Shown here one piece after another: positions 53,458-62,796 of a stretch of 64,000 nt of DNA. Location: assembly GCF_900107235.1 (NCBI RefSeq), contig NZ_FNPF01000013.1, positions 48,974 to 112,973 on the forward strand. The letters run 5' to 3'. A program made the translations under genes and the position numbers. The stretch is from Citreimonas salinaria. GTDB taxonomy: Bacteria; Pseudomonadota; Alphaproteobacteria; Rhodobacterales; Rhodobacteraceae. Position 1 is the first letter of the stretch; each line of letters begins with the position of its first letter. The notes under the pieces were generated by a model. That model was not told the origin of the DNA. It worked only from the letters and a program-made list of their open reading frames with translations, and did no database searches.

Positions 53458-54249
53458 GGTGGTATTAATAGTTTCTGTGAATCAAATGTGGCCGCCGTGG
53501 CGGCAGGATGGGTAGTGGTCTGAGAGAACGTAAGGACGCGTGAGTTCACGATACGAACGTCTGGATGACCTTGGATTGCTATCGCATTTGCAGCAGGCTT
53601 GCCCCTGAGGCACTACATGTTGTGCCTCCCCGCGAGCTCCGTTGTCGTTCGCTCGGCGGAGAGCGTTATTCCTGCAATATGAAGGGTTTTAAGAACGTGC
53701 CCTACAGCCGCTGAGAGGCGTCCTGGAGCGCCATCAGCCACCTCCGCTAGAGCGCCTAAGGAAATGCAAGGCCGCACTCGGTGAGGCTCTAAGGATCTCT
53801 AGCCGGTGAATGCGCAACCGCGCACCCTAAATAGAACCCACTATATTTAGTTTCTTGCGACGTCAGATTGCGGCGTCCCGCGAAGCCATGTGGCGTAGGC
53901 GAGGCAGCGCGTGATCATTGCCTTTGCCATTAATGTCGCAGCTTTTTGATGGCGTCGGGCACCTGAGGCGGTTCGAGGCTGACGAACCGGCAAACCCACA
54001 CAGGACCCTGACAGACCGTCAGCCAACCCACTGTTATTAAGTAGGTCACTGTGAGTATTCCTGACCGCACCGGCTACCGGCCTGTCGGTCCTGCGGTGCA
54101 ATGAGCAATGATTTGAGCTTCCCATCCGCGCCTAGAAACGCTGGTGTTCGCGTCGTGATCTTACCTAGGGGCCACGGGGGGAGGGCCTGGTTCGCGCCCT
54201 ACGTTTAGCCTCTACAGATTTTTCTCGGAAAACTCGGGCGCGGCGAAAG
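53458..54249. other. Non-coding region with hairpins
   Basis: About 790 bp without a convincing gene (a 92-codon frame on the minus strand at 53847-54125 has no family features). Hairpins: GCCGCC-GT-GGCGGC at 53491-53504 and GAGGCAC-N8-GTGCCTC at about 53607-53628. The part from 53703 to 53802 loosely resembles the structured repeat found at 54965-55756. Confidence 0.4.
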
Positions 54250-54795
54250 CTATCGTTTCGCAATATCCCATCCGTTGTCTTTCCGTGACTTCGAGTTCGG
54301 CATTAGCGGCTGAATGGTCAACCGAACGAAACCGTTGCCTCCGCTCCAACCGCTAATGTATTCGGCCTTTAGCGGCATATCCGATGGAAAATTCGTTGCC
54401 GCGAGCGCCGCAATGTCGCGGTCAATGAAGCCGACGTGTCGGCCCTTGAACCACACTTCGATGGCATTGGGGTCGTGCGGGTTTTGATGGTCGCGCTTGA
54501 GTTCGAAACCATCCCCTTCTTTCGCTTTCCTGAACGCCCATAGGGCATCGTCGCGGCGAAATTGAATTCCAGCGACTTCGACCCAACCACAGATATTCCA
54601 ATTTACCCAACCGCTCACTCGCAGATGGTCAGATGGGCCTCGCGCCTCTGATTTCCCAATTCGCTTTTGCGAGCGTGTGGGTTGCGGTGGCTTGGCGGCA
54701 GGTACTCCTTGGGAAGACTGGTGGAGGGAAGCAGGGCTGGGGCCGTGGGCAGCCGCATCGCTTGACCTGCCTAAAAGCTTCGAAAGCCACCCCAT
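54250..54795 (-). CDS. HIRAN domain protein
   Basis: Protein of 181 aa. A low-complexity N-terminus (about 60 residues rich in Ser, Pro and Gln) is followed by a HIRAN domain: EVAGIQFRRDDALWAF, LKRDHQNPHDPNAIEVWF and HVGFIDRDIAAL. HIRAN domains bind DNA ends or stalled forks; stand-alone members occur in phages and mobile islands. Monocistronic; minus strand. Confidence 0.75.
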   Translation of the reverse strand: MGWLSKLLGRSSDAAAHGPSPASLHQSSQGVPAAKPPQPTRSQKRIGKSEARGPSDHLRVSGWVNWNICGWVEVAGIQFRRDDALWAFRKAKEGDGFELKRDHQNPHDPNAIEVWFKGRHVGFIDRDIAALAATNFPSDMPLKAEYISGWSGGNGFVRLTIQPLMPNSKSRKDNGWDIAKR

Positions 54796-54964
54796 CTGCC
54801 TACCTCTCGCGTGCCCTGATCACAACAAGGGCGAGGGATTGGACCCTGCTTTGTCAAGCTTGATCTGCCAACGGCGCTCGACTAGCCTCCAGGCTAGCGC
54901 TTGATACCTTCGCTTGGAGGTTGATCCTCTCGTACTGCCTGGAGGCTGAACAGTAGGCGACCCT

Positions 54965-55756
54965 ACAGCCACCAAAGCCCTCTGACAGCCCCGGAGAGCC
55001 TCGCTCAGTGCGATCCTGGCCCTGAGGTAACCGAGGGTAGCTGAGAGACCACTACGAGCCTCTACGAGGCTCCTACGAGGCGACAGAGAAAGAGAAGAAA
55101 AAGATGATCCGGTAACGAGAAGGGTCTTGAAATCGAGAGCGAGAGTACTACGTAAGAACTATAGTTATACTATAGGTTCTACTTAGGGTCTCTTTCTTAT
55201 TATTACTTACTACTTACTACCTGGGTAGGAACATACGGATACTCTAGGTCTACATGGTGTACCTAGGGTCCTAGAGGGGAGAGAGGCGGGATTGGCCTCG
55301 TGTCTGCGCCGGTACGTGCCGAACAAGATATCCCCCCAGCGAACATCCCCGGTAGCGGATCAGTCAGCGACCCAAAGCCACCTAATGCCCTCTCAGACCC
55401 TCTGGAAGCCTCGCTGAGTGCGGTCTAGGGCCTGAGGTGAACGAGGGTGGCCTAAAGACAACTCCGAGCCTCTACGGCCCTCCTACGAGGTGAGGGACAA
55501 GGAGAAGGAATATTCGAACCAGTTGCAAGGCATAGTGGGTAGACCGGGCTTGGCTCGACCTGCAATGAAAGATGTTGCGTGATCGTTGCACCGTTGTTCA
55601 CACCGGATGAGCACCGGCCAAGATTAGCCACCTACAGCTTTGAAAGCGGCCTGAGAGCCTCTGTGCGCCTCGCTGAGGCGCCTTCCAGTCCTTTGGTGAC
55701 GAGGGTGGCCGGTGGACCGCTACGCGCCTCTAAGAGGCACTAACAGCGCGACAAGT
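54965..55756. repeat. Three diverged copies of a ~125-bp structured repeat
   Basis: Copies at about 54965-55086, 55376-55499 and 55626-55756. Each begins AGCCACC and contains GCCTCGCT[GC]AG.G.G, then GAGG.GA.CGAGGGT[GA]GC and a hairpin near the end (GAGCCTC-TAC-GAGGCTC in copy 1; GCGCCTC-TAA-GAGGCAC in copy 3). The start GCCACC pairs with the later GGTGGC in copies 2 and 3. Between copies 1 and 2 is an AT-rich stretch (55130-55220) with a long imperfect hairpin around TTATA at 55163-55167. No gene lies here. Confidence 0.6.
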
Positions 55757-56065
55757 TCACCGTCTCTCTGGAACGGTATGGCAGGAATTCATTCTGTACT
55801 CACGGGAAGCGTTTTGGTCTGTCAGCTTTTGCATCATCATTTCAAAGTTCTTCTCGCTCGACAATCCGATATCTCTCATGTGTCCGTAAATGGCATCCTG
55901 CCCAGGAATTATTCGGTAGCGAACAGTGCTTTCTGCGATTCCTACTCTTCGGCCGATGTGAAATTCCGTAGTTGCCCAATGGGGTTCAGGCTCCGAGGTT
56001 TGTCCAATAAGTATTCTGTATATTCCTGTGCTATCTGGACCATAGCAATTCGCTCTCTTGATCGC
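55757..56065 (-). pseudogene. Possible degraded small secreted protein (frames broken)
   Basis: A 102-codon open frame without an ATG near its start reads IKRANCYGPDSTGIYRILIG ... HWATTEFHIGRRVGIAESTV ... IYGHMRDIGLSSEKNFEMMM, which looks like real protein. The neighbouring minus-strand frame just upstream (56036-56200) reads a signal-like FLSISIFAIVASAANVHADS then PLWGDALDAMSCSLAARALG. The two would join by a frameshift near 56060. No family recognised. Both the coding nature and the frameshift are inference. Confidence 0.35.
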
Positions 56066-56205
56066 CTAAAGCACGCGCTGCCAGAGAGCATGACATTGCG
56101 TCCAACGCGTCTCCCCATAGTGGAGAGTCAGCGTGGACGTTGGCCGCCGAAGCGACGATCGCGAATATCGAGATCGATAAAAAATCTTCGCATTTCCTTT
56201 TCTTT

Positions 56206-56493
56206 CTATTCCCAGCCCACGAATAAGCATGGGGAATGGTCGAAGTTAGTCAATAACGAAGTCAACGTTCTCCCACTCCTATCATTAATATCCTCGACAA
56301 ACCCAGCGTGCATCTTTCCAGCGATTTCCGATAGCTTCTCGCCGACGGCGTGCTCCCCTCGCCCCGTCAGCGCCTCATAGGCGCACAAAGCATCGACAAG
56401 TTGCTTGAACAGGCCCTCGCGTCCCTTAGGGCCCTCCGAGGATTGCAGACGGTTCAGACCCGATCCTGTCTTTATGCACCAATCGGTGACCAA
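56206..56493 (-). CDS. Small hypothetical protein at the end of the defence-like operon
   Basis: Protein of 95 aa from a TTG start; no ATG is available. The middle LFKQLVDALCAYEALTGRGE, HAVGEKLSEIAGKMHAGFVE is helical. It begins 18 bp after the stop of the Rossmann-like gene. A ribosome site is not clear, so the gene is uncertain. Confidence 0.35.
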   Translation of the reverse strand: MVTDWCIKTGSGLNRLQSSEGPKGREGLFKQLVDALCAYEALTGRGEHAVGEKLSEIAGKMHAGFVEDINDRSGRTLTSLLTNFDHSPCLFVGWE

Positions 56494-56510
56494 CGGTGAA
56501 GGTCAACGTT

Positions 56511-57518
56511 TTATTTGGCCAATAGGGCTGCGATCATTGGATTTGTGTAATCGGTCATAGTTGAAATGGAGCCTCTTCCGGACGCAACGACGTCATGCCT
56601 ATTATAATTTTTTGGAATTCGCCCAAGTAGAGAAACCGTTTCTTTAAACCTCTGCGCAACTGCGCAAGCTGCTACAGAATGCGACTTCGTGCCGCAGCAG
56701 AAGATATCAACACTATACTCTCGTGGAATTTTTCTGATCAGTGCAATATAGTTTTCTATTGCATCGTTAACTGATGAAGCGCTGCTTTCTAACACAAACT
56801 CATTTGCAACCCCATACTCCCGGTGGAGTCTTCCGAGTGTTGACCTTCTGCTTTGCTCTAGGGCTGGGGAATTTTGAGAATTAGAATGCAAAACGGCGAC
56901 GGCATCATAGCTACGCGTCTCAAGTAGGTCGAAGATGATCTGCTCATCTGCCCCAATAGAAACGATCAGAGCTTGCTTTTCAGATGTACCGCCTGTGCCG
57001 GGAGTATGGCGGATCGGAAAAAATGGTTCGGCCAAGCCTTGAGAGAAGCGACTTCCCAATGGTTCACTCGGGTATGAACCCTCGAGGTATCCCCAGTGAC
57101 TCTGACAAAATGACTGATCAACTAACAGAAAGCGATACAGAGTCTGAGTTACAGCCTTGGGCAACGACGTGTAGTCCACAAAGCAGGTGTTCCCGACGGT
57201 GTTTGCCGGTGTCTTGAAGATCTTTTCAACTTCGCTTTGCCAACCTATCCGATTCAATGCTTCAGGAAGCTTAACTGGTACAACCGTGTTAAAACATTTG
57301 GCTGCTCGTTCATAGAACTGCTCGCGGCTCTCTTGACAGATGCCATCGTCTGCGAAGGAAAATACTAGGCATTTCCGTCCCCTGATCGCTCCGGTCTGAA
57401 TGAAGGCTTGGCTACGGCTTTCCCACCCCATAACAAAAACGGCCAGGTCAACTTCAATCTCTGGCATGTAGGAAGTTTCAAATAGCACTTCCTCAAACTT
57501 TTGCCCGTGGAAAATCAT
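56511..57518 (-). CDS. Unknown protein, Rossmann-like, in defence-like operon
   Basis: Protein of 335 aa with two Rossmann-like halves: DLAVFVMGWESRSQAFI... and FVDYTSLPKAVTQTLYRFLL in the first; ALIVSIGADEQIIFDLLETR, YDAVAVLHSNSQ and VDIFCCGTKSHSVAACAVAQ in the second. The layout (strand, Gly-rich turn, helix, later CGTK) resembles ligand-sensing domains such as CARF/SAVED-type folds, but no named family could be assigned. It starts 3 bp after the ATPase stop, so the two are co-translated. Confidence 0.55.
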   Translation of the reverse strand: MIFHGQKFEEVLFETSYMPEIEVDLAVFVMGWESRSQAFIQTGAIRGRKCLVFSFADDGICQESREQFYERAAKCFNTVVPVKLPEALNRIGWQSEVEKIFKTPANTVGNTCFVDYTSLPKAVTQTLYRFLLVDQSFCQSHWGYLEGSYPSEPLGSRFSQGLAEPFFPIRHTPGTGGTSEKQALIVSIGADEQIIFDLLETRSYDAVAVLHSNSQNSPALEQSRRSTLGRLHREYGVANEFVLESSASSVNDAIENYIALIRKIPREYSVDIFCCGTKSHSVAACAVAQRFKETVSLLGRIPKNYNRHDVVASGRGSISTMTDYTNPMIAALLAK

Positions 57519-57521
57519 GAA

Positions 57522-59543
57522 CTACATCTCAAACTTCTGTTGGCGAGCGTCGACACTTGAAACATGCTCGTGTTCATTGCGAGCCCACGTATTGGGATCT
57601 GTCGCAAACCTATCATCTAATAGCCTGGCAATACCGACTGGACGAAGAAGCACGGTCTCATACGCTCCTTTAGGCGAAATGCCCAGCGCCGGTGAAAGGC
57701 GCTTGTGCAAACGGAACTCTACAAAGGACTCGTTCTCAACGTCTTCTGTCTTGTTTACAACTAAGAACCCATCGCGCTCCAAGCGGCGAACCGTTTTCTC
57801 AAAGTTAGGCTGTTTTGACAGGGAGTCGACTGCACTACCTGACACCCGGAAAACTCCGCGCTCAGGCTGAAGAATAGCCTTGTTGTCGGATGTATCGGTT
57901 TGAAGAAGCTGAACGTACTTCGACAGGCCGAACATCAACCTGTAAAGATATTTTTCGGACGTATGTTGGAGATCTTCTATGCTAACAAGCGATCTACCCG
58001 AAACGCGTAACAAGACTTCATTTTGAATAGCTAAGTCAAGATTGCTGCTCGAGTTGAAGAACCTACGAATTGTTTTTACCGCAGCCTTCAATGGGCGTGA
58101 AGTTGCTCCATTTTTAAGAGCATATTGATCGAAAAACTCTGCCATTATGTCGAGGAAATCGCGGATGTTTCCATCAGAAGCCCAGAGCACGAAACGGCCA
58201 CCAGCGTAGATCGGAGTTCTATTGCATAAGTGGCACGCATAGACGTAGGCGGCCGCCTCTTTCCGAAAGATGCGCTTCTTAAGCCTTTCGATTGAGCTGG
58301 CTTCAACCGCAAGTTCAGCTATTGGAACGTTACCAATCTTCGCTACAACGTACTCAACATAGGGAAGTTTTCCATCGTCCATACTGAAACGAGGCCAATC
58401 CTCCTTTTTGATGTTATTCGTGGCGTAGTTTTTATAGGCCTCGACGTTGTTTTTAAAGTCGGTAACCAATTTGCTTGGATACCCGCCTATGGCTGCGGAA
58501 ATTAGCGTATTGTAAGATGGCTTGCCAAATATCTCCATCGTCATTTGGTCATCACTTCTCGCCTCTTTCGGCGAATGATCTTCCAAGAATGTCCGCATCC
58601 GCAACGTTGCAACGTTCTCGCAGAAACTGGAAAACTCGCTGTCGGTAAGTTCGTCTATGGCAGCGACATCACGGTCTGCGTAGTTTAAATATGTCTCAGG
58701 CAGAAAGGTTTCGCTTGTGTTGTACTGTCCGCGAACGTGGGCAATAATCCAGCGACTTACGCCCTCATTCGACTTAAGATATGTGTTTAAGGCTACCTGT
58801 TGCGATTTCGATAGTGATTCGCAGTCGTCAAGTAACACCACAAATCCCAATTTCGCTCCGTGTTCCAAGGCGCGGCAATGTACTGATCCGAGTATGTCCT
58901 CTCGAATGATGCGCAGCAGCGTTCCTGGAATGAATGAGTCAACTACGCTTTTAACTGCCTCGATTTTCTCCAAGTCAAAGATGGCAGTAAAGGAAGCTCG
59001 CAATGAGCGAAGCAATCGCTTGAGGTCCCCATAGTCATAAACGACTTGCGCCTCCTTAGTTGATATCTTTCCGAAAAGCGCAGAAATTTCGCTGCAAGCC
59101 TTCCTTTCCTTCTGGCCGGAGAAGTGGAGGACCCCGGAGTCTTCAAGCGCCAGAAGATCAGAAACAACGCTCTCCAGTAGGCTAATTTCGAAGTAGGAAC
59201 AGAAAGTTTTATACCGCTTTATTTCATCGAGCTTGTCATCCTGTTCCTTTCCGCCCAAAACATCCAAGACCATTTCGGTGATAAACTGAAAGTTGTGGTT
59301 GAACTGGAGGTAAGCCCCGAACCAATTAAGTCGCCGTTGCCCAAATTGTTCACGCAGAATGGTATTGCCGAGAATTTCCTTTGTGTGCAGTGATCGCAAC
59401 AATGTAGTCTTACCGCACCCTCTTGTGCCGTAGACGAATGAGGGTTTCTTGGCTGAGATCAAACTTTTCGCCCTAGGGTTCAGCCAAATTTTGGGATTGT
59501 TCTCAAGTTCAAATTTCGTGGGCTGGAATGGATTGATGCTCAA
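57522..59543 (-). CDS. ORC/Cdc6-like AAA+ ATPase
   Basis: Protein of 673 aa. Walker A is GTRGCGKT (residues 39-46) and Walker B FVVLLDD (D239/D240). The opening SINPFQPTKFELENNPKIWL and PRAKSLISAKKPSFVYG is typical of prokaryotic ORC/Cdc6-type or STAND-like ATPases of defence loci. The C-terminal half contains a wing-like region and helical bundles of unknown role. The start is a TTG with GGAGG 6 bp upstream; its first base adjoins the stop of the phosphoesterase gene, which it overlaps (TTGA). No ATG fits as well. Confidence 0.75.
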   Translation of the reverse strand: MSINPFQPTKFELENNPKIWLNPRAKSLISAKKPSFVYGTRGCGKTTLLRSLHTKEILGNTILREQFGQRRLNWFGAYLQFNHNFQFITEMVLDVLGGKEQDDKLDEIKRYKTFCSYFEISLLESVVSDLLALEDSGVLHFSGQKERKACSEISALFGKISTKEAQVVYDYGDLKRLLRSLRASFTAIFDLEKIEAVKSVVDSFIPGTLLRIIREDILGSVHCRALEHGAKLGFVVLLDDCESLSKSQQVALNTYLKSNEGVSRWIIAHVRGQYNTSETFLPETYLNYADRDVAAIDELTDSEFSSFCENVATLRMRTFLEDHSPKEARSDDQMTMEIFGKPSYNTLISAAIGGYPSKLVTDFKNNVEAYKNYATNNIKKEDWPRFSMDDGKLPYVEYVVAKIGNVPIAELAVEASSIERLKKRIFRKEAAAYVYACHLCNRTPIYAGGRFVLWASDGNIRDFLDIMAEFFDQYALKNGATSRPLKAAVKTIRRFFNSSSNLDLAIQNEVLLRVSGRSLVSIEDLQHTSEKYLYRLMFGLSKYVQLLQTDTSDNKAILQPERGVFRVSGSAVDSLSKQPNFEKTVRRLERDGFLVVNKTEDVENESFVEFRLHKRLSPALGISPKGAYETVLLRPVGIARLLDDRFATDPNTWARNEHEHVSSVDARQQKFEM

Positions 59544-60898
59544 TGGGAACCTCCCAACGCAGTAATTCGCCACCTGTGGCGCGGCAGGCCTAGGTTTTTT
59601 ATGTCTACGAACCCACCGCAAAACAGTGCCATAAGGGTATTTTCCAGTTCGTCGCCGTTCGGCGCGGAGCTTGAGTTTTCAATTTCGGGGAAGGACCGTG
59701 TTTGTTGTTTGACATACTCCCAGAGCTTGTTTGCAGAATTAGAAACTAACATTTCGCTTCGCCCAACCAAAGGGATGAACCTCGTGTCTTGATCAGTGAA
59801 GTTGCTTATAAAGCCGGAGGGGTTCAAACGATACAACGTTACGCGAACTAAGAATACATCCCCGCTCTGATCGTGGAAGAGTGCAATTTCGTTATACCCC
59901 TTCCAGATCGGTGGCGCTGATATTGTGATAATTGTGCACTTCCGCGTATCGCCAATTTTCGCGGAAGGGCGCTCTATGATTTCAATTGGATCGTCATGAA
60001 TATGTCCATGGAGATAGATAAAGTTCTTGTTTGTGTCCAGTAGCGCTGACCTGAAATGACCACCATTTAGTAGCTCAGCGTACGGCGAGATTCTTGGAAC
60101 TCGTTGAGGGAGGAGGTTATGATGTGCGCACATTAGTATAGTGCTTCCTTTTGCAGAGCTCGCCGCTTGTATTGTATTCGCCATAGCCTCCTTCGATATG
60201 TATGGAGTATCCAAATGGCGATAGCGTTGCTCAGTCAGAGTATGTCCGGTTGTGGTAGCTCCGCCGAAGTCTGGAGTTTCGCTGCCGTCATTTATAAGGC
60301 TATCGGACAATATTTTGACTGGCGCTCCGTCTCCTCTTTCGCTTTCGGTAACGCTGTTTTCGATCGATGGCGCCAATGCATGTAGAGACTGTGAGCCAAT
60401 ACTGGAGTTTATAAGGATCAGTGGAAGAGGTTCGCTGTCAGTTTTCCCTTTTCCCAGTTTAAGACAGCGAGCTCCTTCTACCGGCGGTGAGGACCACCCA
60501 AGCCCTTCAGCCGCTTCGCGGAAATGGGCAAATTTACCAAGGGTTCCCAATCTTTGCGCGTCGTTGCGATTCACATCGTGGTTGCCTGGCACTACGTATA
60601 TTTCTGGGCGAGTCGCGGAGCTAGCATCCTGAAGGAGGGTGTTAAATATATCCATTGCTGGTGCTATAAACTCGTTTCTGCCGTAACTCGTTAGGTCACC
60701 CATCAGGAAAACGGCGTCTATCGTTCCTGAATTCGCAGTTTTGTTAATGCCCTTTAGTATTTGGGATAGACGGCTATGTTTGAGGTCGCCTATGATCTCC
60801 TGCGAAAACTCCGCATCTTTAGTGTCTATGTCCGTTTCTGACGCGGTCCATTCTGGCAGGTGGACGTCGCCAATTTGCAGGATCCGGGTCGTTTTCAT
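59540..60898 (-). CDS. Calcineurin-like metallophosphoesterase
   Basis: Protein of 452 aa with all metal-ligand motifs of the family: IGDVH (D11, H13), MGDLT, GNHD, CAHHN and HGHIH. It acts on phosphodiesters (nucleic acid or nucleotide second messengers). The C-terminal 150 residues are extra to the catalytic core and may bind partners. I start at MKTTRILQ so that the first motif is near the N-terminus; an ATG twelve codons upstream is possible. First gene of an operon of three or four genes with an ATPase and a Rossmann-like protein. Confidence 0.8.
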   Translation of the reverse strand: MKTTRILQIGDVHLPEWTASETDIDTKDAEFSQEIIGDLKHSRLSQILKGINKTANSGTIDAVFLMGDLTSYGRNEFIAPAMDIFNTLLQDASSATRPEIYVVPGNHDVNRNDAQRLGTLGKFAHFREAAEGLGWSSPPVEGARCLKLGKGKTDSEPLPLILINSSIGSQSLHALAPSIENSVTESERGDGAPVKILSDSLINDGSETPDFGGATTTGHTLTEQRYRHLDTPYISKEAMANTIQAASSAKGSTILMCAHHNLLPQRVPRISPYAELLNGGHFRSALLDTNKNFIYLHGHIHDDPIEIIERPSAKIGDTRKCTIITISAPPIWKGYNEIALFHDQSGDVFLVRVTLYRLNPSGFISNFTDQDTRFIPLVGRSEMLVSNSANKLWEYVKQQTRSFPEIENSSSAPNGDELENTLMALFCGGFVDIKNLGLPRHRWRITALGGSH

Positions 60899-61763
60899 GT
60901 ATACTATCAACCCTCGTTGGTTTTTAGTGAGCATCGGATCAAGTAAAAGGAAGTTCAAGTCCTGTGTTGGCCCAGGATCAAACTTGCTACCTAAAGTTCC
61001 CCTAGGTTCCGATCGTTGGAAGAGATCAAGAGCGGCTCGCGCGACCGTTGCCAGCCAGGCTGGGCTTTGGTCCCTTCGGCAGCTTCAGAACGTTCCCAGC
61101 GTCTGTTTTGGCTGCGAGCGGATCGCGGCGACTTAGGTGCCGGTGCAGGTTCAAGATTGGGATGCGTTGCGCGTCAGGTCAATGTTCGGACGCTCTGCTG
61201 AAACATTAGCGTCAGCATGCGATCCCTCGCCGCGCCGCGCGACCCGTTCACCATGCCCTGTTAGCCTCCAGCCTGTGGGTGTTTGGCGTCTTCCGAGGCG
61301 TGACTGAGATTTCTTAGAACACTCCCCTTGAGCTCTTTCACATCCCTTCTATTGCGCTCTTCGCAGTTCCGGTCGATCGGTGTTGGTGGGGCTCGCGTTC
61401 GGTATGATCGCAACGATCGGGAGTAACAGCGTTGCGCCAAAACCAACTGTATCTGGCTTTGTGAGAGCAGTGTTCTCGCCAACTGCCCTCTGTCCCGCCT
61501 CGACTTCCGGCGGTGCTGCCTGTCAGGTGGCTTCACCACCGCTAGCTCTGTGGGTTGCAGTTCAACAGCGATCACGAACGTACGGTCTCAAGCTTGGCCA
61601 ACCTTTGATCATCCGGCGGCTTCCGGTGTTCCTCTTCCTTCGGAAATCGAGTTGCACGTGTGTATGACCTTCATCCTGTTTTGGCGCGGCGCTCTGTGCA
61701 ATCTTGATGGAGTCCTCGTGATCATAGTATGGAAAGGAAAATTCCTAGTCGGCGAAAGATAAG
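60899..61763. other. Intergenic region upstream of the defence-like operon
   Basis: About 860 bp between the divergent phosphoesterase operon and the HEPN-like gene. Several short open frames exist on both strands but none has a start context, a recognised motif or neighbour coupling. It holds the promoters of both units. Confidence 0.35.
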
Positions 61764-62672
61764 ATGACTACACACCGTTTCTCAAGGTATAGTGCAGGAT
61801 CGCTTAGAAGTATTGCAATGAAGGAATTCAATCTGCGCGAGACCGAAATCAACAAACATTATTGGTCCTTTATCGCATCTTCAGAGCATTCTGCATATCG
61901 GGCAAGGAAATATCAAAATGTTCACAAGGATGCTCCTACATCTAGGCTCTTTCGAGCAAGTGGCGCGGACGCTCCGCGAATTCCATCAACTGTTTCAAAG
62001 TGGCTCGAAGCGAACGATGACTTGAAAAACTGGCTGAGACTGAGTGTCTTAGTTTCAGCTGCATCGAACTTTGAAATGTTCCTCGGGCATGTGTCAAGAA
62101 CTGCACTGGCTTCAGATCCATTTGTCCGGCACGGTAGTTCAAGAGCTATTGATGGAGTCTCTTTATTAAAAGGTGGGCTAGAGCTTCCCTATGAGGATGT
62201 GATTGAGGGCCTAACGAAAGGTGATTGGAACTCACGGGAATCCTTCCTAATGAGAATCTTCGGCGTAAAAATTCTAATTGTTCATCATAGGAAGGGCGAA
62301 CTTGAGGAAATTAGAAAGATTAGAAATGATTTTGCTCATGGTTTTGGGCGCAGTATAAGTGTTCCTCAGCCGGGATTTCTGTCCGTTAGTAGATCCCAAA
62401 GCTTAAGTCAGGATAGGTTAAAAAGATACTTGGGATTGCTGTCCTCAGTGGCGAAGTCAATAGATCGCCACTTGATGGGACATCATATAGGACACTACGA
62501 GATGCTCTGTCATTATCATCGATTTGAGGCCGAGCTGTCGACGAGCGGCGTTTCTGTACACAAGGCTTTGAAGAGCGATATTTACAAGTCCTTTGGAGCA
62601 ACGGTTACCGAGAGGTTTTGTCGCGATCTAATCCGCCACTATGAGCTGTGCCCGATAATTGGCAGGATTTAG
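61764..62672 (+). CDS. HEPN-like protein with R-x4-H motif
   Basis: Helical protein of 302 aa. IRKIRNDFAHGFGR (R187 to H192) gives the R-x4-H motif that marks HEPN-domain ribonucleases; the preceding helix SVLVSAASNFEMFLGHVSR fits the fold. HEPN proteins of this size are toxins or abortive-infection effectors, often with an antitoxin or sensor next door; none is adjacent here, though the ATPase operon lies upstream in the opposite direction. An internal ATG at 61818 is a possible start. Low GC. Confidence 0.6.
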   Translation: MTTHRFSRYSAGSLRSIAMKEFNLRETEINKHYWSFIASSEHSAYRARKYQNVHKDAPTSRLFRASGADAPRIPSTVSKWLEANDDLKNWLRLSVLVSAASNFEMFLGHVSRTALASDPFVRHGSSRAIDGVSLLKGGLELPYEDVIEGLTKGDWNSRESFLMRIFGVKILIVHHRKGELEEIRKIRNDFAHGFGRSISVPQPGFLSVSRSQSLSQDRLKRYLGLLSSVAKSIDRHLMGHHIGHYEMLCHYHRFEAELSTSGVSVHKALKSDIYKSFGATVTERFCRDLIRHYELCPIIGRI

Positions 62673-62796
62673 CCAAGCTCCAGACTTCGTATCATGAAGG
62701 CAATTTCACCCTCGGTCGGCATATAGGCACGTTCCGACCTTTAAGGTTTGAGAGCCTGTCCTGCGACAATTCCACAGTGTTTTCTTGACTTCGAGA

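Noticed and set aside
53847..54125. 92-codon minus-strand frame
   Set aside because: No ribosome site, no family features, and it lies in a repeat/hairpin-rich zone.
55130..55290. T7-type phage promoters
   Set aside because: Motifs such as TTATACTATAGG resemble the consensus only in part and no phage RNA polymerase gene is in the window.
55712..56380. 222-codon plus-strand frame
   Set aside because: Composition is not protein-like and it runs antisense to the better minus-strand candidates.
61261..61667. Short frames on both strands between the defence-like operon and the HEPN gene
   Set aside because: They overlap each other in opposite directions and have no motif or start context.
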